Counted from the stretch's first letter, positions 11,708 to 25,747 are shown. The stretch is 64,000 nucleotides of DNA from Carallia brachiata (GCA_021464245.1 JADCRB010000062.1:330616-394615), one strand, 5' to 3'. A program made the numbers and translations. Notes: generated from the letters alone by a model not told the origin.

Positions 11708-13693
11708 TGACTTATGCTGGGCGACTCGCTACTGCGTGAAGTGCGGAGAGTGTCAGACTAGCCGACGTGCCGTTTCCCTTTTACAGGGAGGGAGTTGGCT
11801 GCTTCCATTTTTTGCAATAAGGACAGCCCTGCTCGATCGATTTTGGTTTTTCCTTTTTAAATAGGGATTGCGGGCACTTTTCTTTTTTTTTTTTTTTAAT
11901 GAACACAACGTGTTAATTACTTTTATTTGTGGCAATGACTGTGAAATCGACCTTGGATAAAAGGAAAATTTAGAGATTAAGAGGAAAGAATTTTACAGAA
12001 GAGAAGAAGAAATTAGAGAGGGAACTAATGAAAAATCTGTTATTTGTTAGTTCGACACATCTTCTATAACGTTAAGTTTACTGAAAATTGATTTACTCCT
12101 AATACCAAAGCTTTTGTTGCATCACCATGTGAAAAAGTGGAGTTCATCAGAAACTGAAATGCTACTACAATAGAAAAACAGAACGAGCATTAAAAAAAAA
12201 GCCAGAAGCTCCTAATACATACTAAGCTCCTAATACCAAAGCTTTTCTCCAAAAGGGTAATCTGGGAACAATAAATTTACATGTAACATGTAATTTGTGA
12301 ACTAGTAAATCTAACAAAGAAACAAAAAAATAGAATATATAAATATTTCTCCAAGTGAATGTAATTATTTGGTGTAGAGTATGTTGTTGAGCCTATGATG
12401 GGTAGACTCAACTATGGATAATGATATTACAAAGTATTCCAATGAGTTATATTTACATCTTACCTGTGTAATATATAATTAAAAATGTGTTTTGAGCTTA
12501 ATATACCTTAAAAGCTTACGTATGCAAGTATATCTCAATTTTGGCAGACTTATTTTATATCTCAAAAAGAAATTGATCAATAGTTAGGCAAGAAAGTTTT
12601 ATTTATGTATTGTATTTGTTTTGGCCATTGGTTGTGCATCATCTCATAAGTTTTTTTTACCAATGAATCTTCATTGTTTTGCTCATTTTATAGATCAAAC
12701 ACTTCAACAAATTAATAGCTAGTAAAAAAGAAAAAGAGAGAAAAAAATACTGAGTATCGCTCCTTGTGTTTCTCCAGGGATTGAGGATGAAAAAAATTAT
12801 TGTCATAATCCTCGCATTGTATACTCGGACTGGTCAGGTCCACCTTACACCCATGAGAACCGACGCTCTTTGGAAAGAGTTCACCACAAATGGTGCAAAT
12901 TTTCTTACATTTTTTTTCCTCTTATTTCCTCTCTTTCAGGTCTATCTTCATTTATTGGTTATCCTTGAAAGGCTTATAAGGGCCCTTTGGTTTGTTACGG
13001 TTCCGCTTGGAAATTATGCAAACTAGCCCACAGCAAAAGCTTGTGGATGGAGGAAGTGGGGATAGGGACAGGGTAGGGGAGCTATCGTGCACATCCATCA
13101 TTGGCAAAAGAAAATGGATGCAGAGAATGGAGGAGCCTTGCATACATCATAATTTGAAATAAAAAGAAAGTAAAGATAGCAAAATCGTAAAGAGTGAGGA
13201 GGGTAGAGGGTATAGAGGAGATGAGAGAGCAGAAAGTGCGGAGAATGTCAGAAAGTGCATGTGCAGTCTGGGGAATAATAGATATACATGTAATATACAA
13301 TTTGTGGACCATTATATAAATATTAAATCTAACAAAGAAACAAACAAATAGAATATCTGAATATTTTTCTAAGCGAATATAATTATTTAGTATAGAACGT
13401 GTTATTGAGCCTATGATGGGTAGACTCAACTATGGACAATGATATTACAAAATGTTCCAATGAGTCATATTTAAATCTTACGAGTGTACCATAAAATTTA
13501 GAATGTGTTTTGAGACTAATATGCCTTACAAGCTTATGTATGTAGACATAGCTCATTTTTTATAGACTCATTTTATGTATCAAATAAATATTCATCAATA
13601 ATTCAACTAAAACATAAACAATAAAGCATTTGCAAGTAAAAAGTAATAATAGAATTTATTATAAATAATACCTCTATGGACAACTTGGTAGAA

Positions 13694-14046
13694 TAGTGAA
13701 TAATTTTGCACAGTTTTATGTCTTTTTACTTTCAATTAAATATGGTATTTCAATTGCATTTGTAAATTCAACAATAATTATATTTTAAGACCATTTTGAG
13801 TAGTCAGAAGAAGTAATCATAATTTAGTTGGTAATCATATGCAAAGACTAGCACAGGTTTCGCGATTTTTTTTATGTGGTTAAAAAGAAATAAGGTGGAT
13901 TCATTTAATTTTTACTTGTAATTAAAACATAAATAAATGTACCTCTATTGCAGTGACATTTCATTTGCTGCACCAAAAGCAAGCAATCATTTGGAAGTCA
14001 TTACCAGTGACAAGTTCTTATAACAACATGGGAATGAGCACAAAAA
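13694..14046 (+). pseudogene. Insert with terminal-exon remnant, U5
   Basis: Same segment as in U4, with Gly changed to Asp at the first codon (GCAGTGACATTTC) and AATTAAAACATAAATAAATG before the acceptor. Confidence 0.5.
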
Positions 14047-14962
14047 ACAATATTTGAGAAGTTTTTTCGATGTTGCATAAGTTTCAATAATGCTTTTATT
14101 GCATCAACATGTGAAAATAAAAAGAAAGTAAAGATAGCAAAATCGCAAAGAGTGAAGAGGGTAGAGGGTATAGAGGAGATGAGAGAGCAGAGAGTGCGGA
14201 GAATGTCAGAAAGTGCATGTGCAGTCTGGGGAATAATAGACATACATGTAATATACAATTTGTGGAGCATTATATAAACAGTAAATCTAACAAAGAAACA
14301 AACAAATAAAATATCTGAATATTTTTCTAAGCGAATATAATTATTTAGTGTAAAACATGTTATTGAGCCTATGATGGGTGGACTCAACTATGGACAATGA
14401 TATTACAAAATGTTCCAATGAGTCATATTTACATCTTACGTGTGTACTATAAAATTTAGAATGTGTTTTGAGACTAATATGCCTTACAGGCTTATGTATG
14501 TAGACATAACTCATTTTGTATAAACTCATTTTATGTATCAAATAGAAATTCATCAATAATTCAACTAAAAAATAAACAATAAAGCACTTGCAAGTAAAAA
14601 GTAATGATATAATTTATTATAAATAATACCTCTATGGACAACTTGGTAGAACAATATTTGAGAAGTTTTTTCGATGTTGCATAAGTTTCAATAATGCTTT
14701 TGTTGCATCAACATGTGAAAACGTGGAGTTCACCAGAAACTGAAATGCTACTACAATAGAAAAACAGAACAAGTATTAACAAAAAATCAGAAGCTCCTAA
14801 TAGATAATAAGCTCCTAAAACTAAAGCATTTGTTGCATCACCATGTGAAAATGTGGAGTTCATCAGAAACCAAAATGCTACTATAATAGAAAAACAGAAC
14901 AAGCATTAACAAAAAACCAGAAGCTCCTATTACATAATAAGTTCATAATACATAATAAGTTC

Positions 14963-15500
14963 CTAGTACCAAAGCTTTTCTCCAAAAAGGAAATTCTTGT
15001 CTTCGCCATCTTTCTTCTCGGTGTGAGGCCTCCCAACAGCGTTTTGATGCCAACCATTCTGCAAAATGAAATTAATTTACTTTGAGCAACCACGTTTCTA
15101 GATTCTAAAAATATTCAGATATAGGTCGGATTTACACCCTTTTAGCTACAGCAACAAGGTGATAATGTCGGCCGAGTATAGCTAGTTAACTTAGAAATTG
15201 AATCAAACTTACCCAGCATTTTTCCTGGTGTGCCCTCAGGGACCTGCCATCGAAGAAACCATTCCCACAATTCTTGCATCGCATCTCCCAAAGGGTCTGG
15301 TCCAAATTGCAGCCATGAGGAACGACCTTCTCTGGAAGCGTGCACTACGTGCAAATTTTGTCACATTTTTTCTTTTTTTCTTCCTTTTCTTTCCTCTCGT
15401 CCAGCTCTGTTCTTATCTCTTAGTGATTCTTGAACGGATCGTTAGGCCCCTTTGGTTGTGGGGACAAACAAACAGAAAGAAAATATGGCGGAATGGCGGT
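14963..15500 (-). pseudogene. H1 pseudogene copy, U5
   Basis: A-type sequence inside a C unit, with the same three exon 1 lesions. Exon 2 has a Phe codon change (AAGGAAATTC) and the stop context is TACTAG. Confidence 0.75.
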
Positions 15501-17566
15501 CTGGGAAGAGGACAGAGAGGACAATAAGAAACCAATGACTTATGCTGGGCGACTCACTACTGCGTGAAGTGCGGAGAGTGTCAGACTAGCCGAATTGCCA
15601 TTTCCCTTTTACAGGGAGGGAGTTGGCTGCTTCCATATTTTGCAATAAGGACAGCCATACTCGCTCGATTTTGGTTTTTCCTTTTTAAGTAGGATTGCGG
15701 GCAATTTTCTTTTTTTTTCTTTTAATGAACACAACATTTTTATTATTTTTATTTGTGGCAATGACTGTGAAACTGACCTTGGATAAAAGGAAAATTTAGA
15801 GATTAGGAGGAAAGAATTTTACAGAAGAGAAGAAGAAATGTGGATAAAAGGAAAATTTAGAGATTAAGAGGAAAGAATTTTACAGAAGAGAAGAAGAAAT
15901 TAGAGAGAGAACTAATGGAAAATTTGTTATTTGTTAGTTCGACACATCTTCTATAACGTTAAGTTTACTTAAAATTGATTTTCTCCTAATACCAAAGCTT
16001 TTGTTGCATCACCATGTGAAAAAGTGGAGTTCATCAGAAACTGAAATGCTACTACAATAGAAAAAGAGAACAGTCACTAACAAAAAAACCAGAAGCTCCT
16101 AATACATACTAAGCTCCTACTACCAAAGCTTTTCTCCAAAAGGGTATTCTGGGAACAATAAATCTACATGTAACATATAATTTGTGAACTAGTAAATCCA
16201 ACAAAGAAACAGAAAAATAGAATATGTGAATATTTCTCCAAGTGAATGTAATTATTTGGTGTAGAGTATGTTGTTGAGCCTATGATGGGTAGACTCAACT
16301 GTGGATAATGATATCACAAAGTGTTCCAATGAGTTACATTTGCATCTTACCTATGTAATATATAATTAAAAATGTGTTTGAGCTTAATATACCTTAAAAG
16401 CTTACGTATGCAGGTATATCTCAATTTTGGCAGACTTATTTTATGTCACAAAAGAAATTGATCAATAGTTAGGCAAGAAAGCTTTATATTTGTATTGTAT
16501 TTGTTTTAGCTATTGATTGCGCATCATCTCATAAGTTTTTTTTACCAATGAATCTTCATTGTTTTGCTCATTTTATAGATCAAATACTTCAACAAAGTAA
16601 TAGGTAGTAAAAAAGAAAAAGAGAGAAAAAATACTGAGTATCGCTCCTTGTTTTTCTCCAGGGATTGAGGATGAAAAAAATTGTTGTCATAATCCTCACA
16701 TTGCATACCCGGACTGGTCAGGTCCACCCTACACTCATGAGGATCGACGCTCTCTGGAAAGAATTCACCACAAATGGTGCAAATTTTCTTACATTTTTTT
16801 TCCTCTTATTTCCTCTCTCTTTTAGCTCTATCTTCATTTATTGGTTATCCTTGAAAGGCTTATTAGCGCCCTTTGGCTTGTTACGGTTCCGCTTAGCAAC
16901 TATGCAAACTAGCCCACTGCAGAAGCTTGTGGATGAAGGAAGTGGGGGCAGGGGAGCTATCGTGGCACATCCATCATTGGCAAAAGAAAGTAGATGTAGA
17001 GAATGGAAGAGCCTTCCACACATCATAATTTGAAATAAAAAGAAAGTAAAGATAGCAAAATCGCAAAGAGTGAAGAGGGTAGAGGGTATAGAGGAGATGA
17101 GAGAGCAGAGAGTGCGGAGAATGTCAGAAAGTGCATGTGCAGTCTAGGGAATAATAGATATACATGTAATATACAATTTGTGGACCATTATATAAATAGT
17201 AAATCTAACAAAGAAACAAACAAATAGAATATCTGAATATTTTTCTAAGCGAATATAATTATTTAGTGTAGAACATGTTATTGAGCTTATGATGGGTAGA
17301 CTCAACTATGGACAATGATATTACAAAATGTTCCAATGAGTCATATTTACATCTTACGTGTGTACTATAAAATTTAGAATGTGTTTTGAGACTAATATGC
17401 CTTACAAGCTTCTGTATGTAGACATAGCTCATTTTTATAGACTCATTTTATGTATCAAATAGAAATTCATCAATAATTCAACTAAAAGATACAACAAAGC
17501 ACTTGCAAGTAAAAAGTAATGATATAATTTATTATAAATAGTATCTCTATGGACAACTTGGTAGAA

Positions 17567-17918
17567 TAGTGAATAATTTTGCACAGTTTTATGTGTTTGT
17601 ACTTTCAATTAAATATGGTATTTCAATTGCATTTGTAAATTCAACAATAATTATATTTTAAGACCATTTTGAGTAGTCAGAAGAAGTAATCATAATTTAG
17701 TTGGTAATCATATGCAAAGACTAGCACAGGTTTCGCAATTTTTTTTATGTGGTTAAAAAGAAATAAGGTGGATTCATTTCATTTTTACTTGGAATTAAAG
17801 CTTAATTAAATGTTCCTCTATTGCAGTGGCATTTCATTTGCTGCACCAAAAGCAAGCAATCATTTGGAAGTCATTACCAGTGACAAGTTCTTATAACAAC
17901 ATGAGAATGAGCACAAAT
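17567..17918 (+). pseudogene. Insert with terminal-exon remnant, U6
   Basis: B-type version (GCAGTGGCATTTC), frame open to the same TAA. Confidence 0.5.
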
Positions 17919-18206
17919 AACAATATTTGAAAAGTTTTTTCGATTTTGCATAAGTTTCAATAATGCTTTTGTTGCATCAACATGTGAAAACGTGGAGTTT
18001 ATTAGAAACTGAAATGCTACTACAATAGAAAACAAAACAAGCATTAAAAAAATTAGAAGCTCCTAATAGAATAAGCTCCTAAAACTAAAGCATTTATTGC
18101 ATCACCATGTGAAAATGTGGAGTTCATCAGAAACCAAAATGCTACTATAGAAAAAAACAGAACAAGCATCAAAAAAAACCAGAAGCTCCTAATACATAAT
18201 AAGTTT

Positions 18207-18782
18207 CTAATACCAAAGCTTTTCTCCAAAAGGGAAGTTCTTGTCTTCTCCATCTTTCTTCTCGATGTGAGGCCTCCCAAAAGCGTTTTGATGCCAACCA
18301 TTCTGCAAAATGAAAATAATTTACTTTGAGCAACCACGTTTCTAGATTCTAAAAATATTCAGATATAGGTCAGATTTACACCCTTTTAGCTACAACAACA
18401 AAGTGACAATGTCGACAAGTATAGCTAGTTAACTTAGAAATTGAATCAAACTTACCTAGCATTTCTCCTGGTGTGCCCTCAGGGACCTCCCATCGAAGAA
18501 ACCATTCCCACAATTCTTGCATAGCATCTCCCGAAGGGTCTGGTCCAACTTGCAGCTATGAGGAATGACCTTCTCTGGATGCGTGCACAACGTACAAATT
18601 TTGTCACATTTTTTCTTTATTTCTTCCTCTTCTTTCCTCTCTCGTTCAGCTCTGTTCTTCATCTCTTGGTGATTCTTGAACGGATCGTTAGGCCCCTTTG
18701 GTTTGTGGGGACAAACAAACAGAAAGCAAATATAGCGGAATGGCGGTCTGGGAAGAGGACAAAGAGGACAATAAGAAACCAA
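18207..18782 (-). pseudogene. H1 module with open exon 1, U6 (type B)
   Basis: It has the same open 108-codon frame as U4 and also ends in TAG before the donor. Two replacements stand out: MRCKNC to MLCKNC, and VVPH to VIPH. All eight Cys/His positions remain. Exon 2 is open with GEDKN altered to GEDKN-like text after TCTTCTCC (Glu for Ala-Lys context). The TTG first codon and upstream acceptor are the same as in U4. Confidence 0.63.
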
Positions 18783-20763
18783 TGACTTATGCTGGGCGAC
18801 TCGCTACTGCGTGAAGTGCGGAGAGTGTCAGACTAGCCGACGTGTCGTTTCCCTTTTACAGGGAGGGAGTTGGCTGCTTCCATTTTTTGCAATAAGGACA
18901 GCCCTGCTCGATCGATTTTGGTTTTTCCTTTTTAAATAGGGATTGCGGGCACTTTTCTTTTTTTTTTTTTTAATGAACACAACGTATTAATTACTTTTAT
19001 TTGTGGCAATGACTGTGAAATCGACCTTGGATAAAAGGAAAATTTAGAGAAGAGAGAAAGAATTTTACAGAAGAGAAGAGAAGAAATTAGAGAGGGAACT
19101 AATGAAAAATCTGTTATTTGTTAGTTCGACACATCTTCTATAACGTTAAGTTTACTGAAAATTGATTTACTCCTAATACCAAAGCTTTTGTTGCATCACC
19201 ATGTGAAAAAGTGGAGTTCATCAGAAACTGAAATGCTACTACAATAGAAAAACAGAACGAGCATTAAAAAAAAGCCAGAAGCTCCTAATACATACTAAGC
19301 TCCTAATACCAAAGCTTTTCTCCAAAAGGGTAATCTGGGAACAATAAATTTACATGTAACATGTAATTTGTGAACTAGTAAATCTAACAAAGAAACAAAA
19401 AAATAGAATATATAAATATTTCTCCAAGTGAATGTAATTATTTGGTGTAGAGTATGTTGTTGAGCCTATGATGGGTAGACTCAACTATGGATAATGATAT
19501 TACAAAGTATTCCAATGAGTTATTTACATCTTACCTGTGTAATATATAATTAAAAATGTGTTTTGAGCTTAATATACCTTAAAAGCTTACGTATGCAGTA
19601 TATCTCAATTTTGGCAGACTTATTTTATATCTCAAAAAGAAATTGATCAATAGTTAGGCAAGAAAGTTTTATTTATGTATTGTATTTGTTTTGGCCATTG
19701 GTTGTGCATCATCTCATAAGTTTTTTTTACCAATGAATCTTCATTGTTTTGCTCATTTTATAGATCAAACACTTCAAAATTAATAGCTAGTAAAAAGAAA
19801 AAGAGAGAAAAAAATACTGAGTATCGCTCCTTGTGTTTCTCCAGGGATTGAGGATGAAAAAAATTATTGTCATAATCCTCGCATTGTATACTCGGACTGG
19901 TCAGGTCCACCTTACACCCATGAGAACCGACGCTCTTTGGAAAGAGTTCACCACAAATGGTGCAAATTTTCTTACATTTTTTTTCCTCTTATTTCCTCTC
20001 TCTTTCAGGTCTATCTTCATTTATTGGTTATCCTTGAAAGGCTTATAAGGGCCCTTTGGTTTGTTACGGTTCCGCTTGGAAATTATGCAAACTAGCCCAC
20101 AGCAAAAGCTTGTGGATGGAGGAAGTGGGGATAGGGACAGGGGTAGGGGAGCTATCGTGACACATCCATCATTGGCAAAAGAAAATGGATGCAGAGAATG
20201 GAGGAGCCTTGCATACATCATAATTTGAAATAAAAAGAAAGTAAAGATAGCAAAATCGTAAAGAGTGAGGAGGGTAGAGGGTATAGAGGAGATGAGAGAG
20301 CAGAAAGTGCGGAGAATGTCAGAAAGTGCATGTGCAGTCTGGGGAATAATAGATATACATGTAATATACAATTTGTGGACCATTATATAAATATTAAATC
20401 TAACAAAGAAACAAACAAATAGAATATCTGAATATTTTTCTAAGCGAATATAATTATTTAGTATAGAACGTGTTATTGAGCCTATGATGGGTAGACTCAA
20501 CTATGGACAATGATATTACAAAATGTTCCAATGAGTCATATTTAAATCTTACGAGTGTACCATAAATTTAGAATGTGTTTTGAGACTAATATGCCTTACA
20601 AGCTTATGTATGTAGACATAGCTCATTTTTTATAGACTCATTTTATGTATCAAATAAATATTCATCAATAATTCAACTAAAACATAAACAATAAAGCATT
20701 TGCAAGTAAAAAGTAATAATAGAATTTATTATAAATAATACCTCTATGGACAACTTGGTAGAA

Positions 20764-21112
20764 TAGTGAATAATTTTGCACAGTTTTATGTCTTTTTACT
20801 TTCAATTAAATATGGTATTTCAATTGCATTTGTAAATTCAACAATAATTATATTTTAAGACCATTTTGAGTAGTCAGAAGAAGTAATCATAATTTAGTTG
20901 GTAATCATATGCAAAGACTAGCACAGGTTTCGCGATTTTTTTATGTGGTTAAAAAGAAATAAGGTGGATTCATTTAATTTTTACTTGTAATTAAAACATA
21001 AATAAATGTACCTCTATTGCAGTGACATTTCATTTGCTGCACCAAAAGCAAGCATCATTTGGAAGTCATTACCAGTGACAAGTTCTTATAACAACATGGG
21101 AATGAGCAAAAA
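20764..21112 (+). pseudogene. Insert with terminal-exon remnant, U7
   Basis: C-type version with one base lost in AAGCAAGCATCATTTGG, which shifts the short frame, and a collapsed A-rich right edge. Confidence 0.5.
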
Positions 21113-22020
21113 AAAATTTGAGAAGTTTTTTCGATGTTGCATAAGTTTCAATAATGCTTTTATTGCATCAACATGTGAAAATAAAAAGAAAGTAAAGATA
21201 GCAAAATCGCAAAGAGTGAAGAGGGTAGAGGGTATAGAGGAGATGAGAGAGCAGAGAGTGCGGAGAATGTCAGAAAGTGCATGTGCAGTCTGGGGAATAA
21301 TAGACATACATGTAATATACTTTGTGGAGCATTATATAAACAGTAAATCTAACAAAGAAACAAACAAATAAAATATCTGAATATTTTTCTAAGCGAATAT
21401 AATTATTTAGTGTAAAACATGTTATTGAGCCTATGATGGGTGGACTCAACTATGGACAATGATATTACAAAATGTTCCAATGAGTCATATTTACATCTTA
21501 CGTGTGTACTATAAAATTTAGAATGTGTTTTGAGACTAATATGCCTTACAGGCTTATGTATGTAGACATAGCTCATTTTGTATAGACTCATTTTATGTAT
21601 CAAATAGAAATTCATCAATAATTCAACTAAAAAATAAACAATAAAGCACTTGCAAGTAAAAAGTAATGATATAATTATTATAAATAATACCTCTATGGAC
21701 AACTTGGTAGAACAAATTTGAGAAGTTTTTTCGATGTTGCATAAGTTTCAATAATGCTTTGTTGCATCAACATGTAAAAACGTGGAGTTCACCAGAAACT
21801 GAAATGCTAGTACAATAGAAAAACAGAACAAGTATTAACAAAAAACCAGAAGCTCCTAATAGATAATAAGCTCCTAAAACTAAAGCATTGTTGCATCACC
21901 ATGTGAAAATGTGGAGTTCATCAGAAACCAAAATGCTACTATAATAGAAAAACAGAACAAGCATTAACAAAAAACCAGAAGCTCCTATTACATAATAAGT
22001 TCATAATACATAATAAGTTC

Positions 22021-22557
22021 CTAATACCAAAGCTTTTCTCCAAAGGAAGTTCTTGTCTTCGCCATCTTTCTTCTCGGTGTGAGGCCTCCCAACAGCGTTT
22101 TGATGCCAACCATTCTGCAAAATGAAATTAATTTACTTTGAGCAACCACGTTTCTAGATTCTAAAATATTCAGATATAGGTCGGATTTACACCCTTTTAG
22201 CTACAGCAACAAGGTGACAATGTCGGCCGAGTATAGCTAGTTAACTTAGAAATTGAATCAAACTTACCCAGCATTTCTCCTGGTGTGCCCTCAGGGACCT
22301 GCCATCGAAGAAACCATTCCCACAATTCTTGCATCGCATCTCCCAAAGGGTCTGGTCCAAATTGCACCATGAGGAACGACCTTCTCTGGAAGCGTGCACT
22401 ACGTGCAAATTTTGTCACATTTCTTCTTTTTTTCTTCCTTTTCTTTCCTCTCTCGTCCAGCTCTGTTCTTATCTCTTAGTGATTCTTGAACGGATCGTTA
22501 GGCCCCTTTGGTTTGTGGGGACAAACAAACAGAAAGAAAATATGGCGGAATGGCGGT
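22021..22557 (-). pseudogene. H1 pseudogene copy, U7
   Basis: It has the A-type lesion set plus a private loss of two bases in the His-Cys region (TTGCACCATGAGG for TTGCAGCCATGAGG) and a deletion in CTCCAAAGGAAG near the end of exon 2. Confidence 0.75.
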
Positions 22558-22837
22558 CTGGGAAGAGGACAGAGAGGACAATAAGAAACCAATGACTTAT
22601 GCTGGGCGACTCACTACTGCGTGAAGTGCGGAGAGTGTCAGAGCCGACTTGCCGTTTCCCTTTTACAGGGAGGGAGTTGGCTGCTTCCATATTTTGCAAT
22701 AAGGACAGCCATACTCGCTCGATTTTGGTTTTTCCTTTTTAAGTAGGATTGCGGGCAATTTCTTTTTTTTCTTTTAATGAACACAACGTTTTTATTATTT
22801 TATTTGTGGCAATGACTGTGAAACTGACCTTGGATAA

Positions 22838-25747
22838 AAGGAAAATTTAGAGATTAGGAGGAAAGAATTTTACAGAAGAGAAGAAGAAATGTGGATAAAG
22901 GAAAATTTAGAGATTAAGAGGAAAGAATTTTACAGAAGAGAAGAAGAAATTAGAGAGAGAACTAATGGAAATTTGTTATTGTTAGTTCGACACATCTTCT
23001 ATAACGTTAAGTTTACTTAAAATTGATTTTCTCCTAATACCAAAGCTTTTGTTGCATCACCATGTGAAAAAGTGGAGTTCATCAGAAACTGAAATGCTAC
23101 TACAATAGAAAAAGAGAACAGGCATTAACAAAAAAACCAGAAGCTCCTAATACATACTAAGCTCCTACTACCAAAGCTTTTCTCCAAAAGGGTATTCTGG
23201 GAACAATAAATCTACATGTAACATATAATTTGTGAACTAGTAAATCCAACAAAGAAACAGAAAAATAGAATATGTGATATTTCTCCAAGTGAATGTAATT
23301 ATTTGGTGTAGAGTATGTTGTTGAGCCTATGATGGGTAGACTCAACTGTGGATAATGATATCACAAATGTTCCAATGAGTTACATTTGCATCTTACCTAT
23401 GTAATATATAATTAAAAAGTGTTTGAGCTTAATATACCTTAAAAGCTTACGTATGCAGGTATATCTCAATTTTGAGACTTATTTTATGTCACAAAAAGAA
23501 ATTGATCAATAGTTAGGCAAGAAAGCTTTATATTTGTATTGTATTTGTTTTAGCTATTGATTGCGCATCATCTCATAAGTTTTTTTTACCAATGAATCTT
23601 CATTGTTTTGCTCATTTTATAGATCAAATACTCCAACAAAGTAATAGGTAGTAAAAAGAAAAAGAGAGAAAAAATACTGAGTATCGCTCCTTGTTTTTCT
23701 CCAGGGATTGAGGATGAAAAAAATTGTTGTCATAATCCTCACATTGCATACCCGGACTGGTCAGGTCCACCCTACACTCATGAGGACCGACGCTCTCTGG
23801 AAAGAATTCACCACAAATGGTGCAAATTTTCTTACATTTTTTTTCCTCTTTATTTCCTCTCTCTTTTAGCTCTATCTTCATTTATTGGTTATATTTGAAA
23901 GGCTTATTAGCGCCCTTTGGCTTGTTACGGTTCCGCTTAGCAACTATGCAAACTAGCCCACTGCAGAAGCTTGTGGATGAAGGAAGTGGGGGCATTGGGA
24001 GCTATCGTGGCACATCCATCATTGGCAAAAGAAAGTAGATGTAGAGAATGGAAGAGCCTTCCACACATCATAATTTGAAATAAAAAGAAAGTAAAGATAG
24101 CAAAATCGCAAAGAGTGAAGAGGGTAGAGGGTATAGAGGAGATGAGAGAGCAGAGAGTGCGGAGAATGTCAGAAAGTGCATGTGCAGTCTGGGGAATAAT
24201 AGACATACATGTAATATACAATTTGTGGAGCATTATATAAACAGTAAATCTAACAAAGAAACAAACAAATAGAATATCTGAATATTTTTCTAAGCGAATA
24301 TAATTATTTAGTGTAAAACATGTTATTGAGCCTATGATGGGTGGACTCAACTATGGACAATGATATTACAAAATGTTCCAATGAGTCATATTTACATCTT
24401 ACGTGTGTACTATAAAATTTAGAATGTGTTTTGAGACTAATATGCCTTACAGGCTTATGTATGTAGACATAGCTCATTTTGTATAGACTCATTTTATGTA
24501 TCAAATAGAAATTCATCAATAATTCAACTAAAAAATAAACAATAAAGCACTTGCAAGTAAAAGTAATGATATAATTTATTATAAATAATACCTCTATGGA
24601 CAACTTGGTAGAACAATATTTGAGAAGTTTTTTCGATGTTGCATAAGTTTCAATAATGCTTTTGTTGCATCAACATGTGAAAACGTGGAGTTCATCAGAA
24701 ACTGAAATGCTACTACAATAGAAAAACAGAACAAGTATTAACAAAAAACCAGAAGCTCCTAATAGATAATAAGCTCCTAAAACTAAAGCATTTGTTGCAT
24801 CACCATGTGAAAATGTGGAGTTCATCAGAAACCAAAATGCTACTATAATAGAAAAACAAACAAGCATTAACAAAAAACCAGAAGCTCCTATTACATAATA
24901 AGTTCATAATACATAATAAGTTCCTAATACCAAAGCTTTTCTCCAAAAGGGAAGTTCTTGTCTTCGCCATCTTTCTTCTCGGTGTGAGGCCTCCCAACAG
25001 CGTTTTGATGCCAACCATTCTGCAAAATGAAATTAATTTACTTTGAGCAACCACGTTTCTAGATTCTAAAAATATTCAGATATAGGTCGGATTTACACCC
25101 TTTTAGCTACAGCAACAAGGTGACAATGTCGGCCGAGTATAGCTAGTTAACTTAGAAATTGAATCAAACTTACCCAGCATTTCTCCTGGTGTGCCCTCAG
25201 GGACCTGCCATCGAAGAAACCATTCCCACAATTCTTGCATCGCATCTCCCAAAGGGTCTGGTCCAAATTGCAGCCATGAGGAACGACCTTCTCTGGAAGC
25301 GTGCACTACGTGCAAATTTTGTCACATTTCTTCTTTTTTTTCTTCCTTTTCTTTCCTCTCTCGTCCAGCTCTGTTCTTATCTCTTAGTGATTCTTGAACG
25401 GATCGTTAGGCCCCTTTGGTTTGTGGGGACAAACAAACAGAAAGAAATATGGCGGAATGGCGGTCTGGGAAGAGGACAGAGAGGACAATAAGAAACCAAT
25501 GACTTATGCTGGGCGACTCACTACTGCGTGAAGTGCGGAGAGTGTCAGACTAGCCGACTTGCCGTTTCCCTTTACAGGGAGGGAGTTGGCTGCTTCCATA
25601 TTTTGCAATAAGGACAGCCATACTCGCTCGATTTTGGTTTTTCCTTTTAAGTAGGATTGCGGGCAATTTTCTTTTTTTTTCTTTTAATGAACACAACGTT
25701 TTTATTATTTTATTTGTGGCAATGACTGTGAAACTGACCTTGGATAA
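22838..25747. repeat. Array unit U8, type A
   Basis: A unit with H2 at about 23,660-24,070 and H1 at 24,924-25,464. By position it is the counterpart of U16 in the eight-unit period, but it is an ordinary A unit while U16 is diverged. It shares the GGTTATATTTGAAAGG variant with U2. Confidence 0.9.
24924..25464 (-). pseudogene. H1 pseudogene copy, U8
   Basis: It has the A-type lesion set. There is one extra T in the poly-pyrimidine part of exon 1 (near 25,335) and one A missing near 25,446. Exon 2 is open. Confidence 0.75.

Larger units (their letters stand above)
8707..11960. repeat. Array unit U4, type B
   Basis: The first half, with H2 at about 9545-9945, is A-like. From about 10,060 it switches to the diverged B-like sequence (GATATACATG, GGACCATTATATAAATAG, ATTGAGCTTATGATGGGTAG). 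It carries the 350-bp insert (10,484-10,836) and the H1 copy with an open exon 1 (11,132-11,707). Diagnostic variants ACGTCGAGTTTATCAG and TAAAAATAAATAAGG recur only in U12. Confidence 0.92.
11961..15786. repeat. Array unit U5, type C
   Basis: The start has a single, not doubled, purine-rich block and is B/C-like (GAGAGGGAACTAATG). It holds a C-type H2 (about 12,745-13,150), block X with the insert (13,694-14,046), then the junction near 14,112 after which a second, A-type copy of block X begins (about 14,117-14,650). A-type 127-bp subrepeats and A-type H1 (14,963-15,500) follow. The CTCTCTTTCAGG variant (missing one CT) and GCCGAATTGCC recur only in U13. Confidence 0.92.
15787..19034. repeat. 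Array unit U6, type B
   Basis: B unit with A-like H2 (about 16,625-17,030), a switch to B-like sequence near 17,145, the insert at 17,567-17,918 and open-frame H1 at 18,207-18,782. Variants ACGTGGAGTTTATTAG, TCTTCTCCATC, GACCTCCCATCG and GACGTGTCGTTTCCC are shared with U14 and separate this pair from U4 and U12. Confidence 0.92.
19035..22837. repeat. Array unit U7, type C
   Basis: C unit with H2 at about 19,805-20,225, the insert at 20,764-21,112, the X/X junction near 21,178, and H1 at 22,021-22,557. The pair of variants CATGTAAAAACGTGG and ATGCTAGTACAATAG recurs only in U15, 25.73 kb to the right. Confidence 0.92.
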
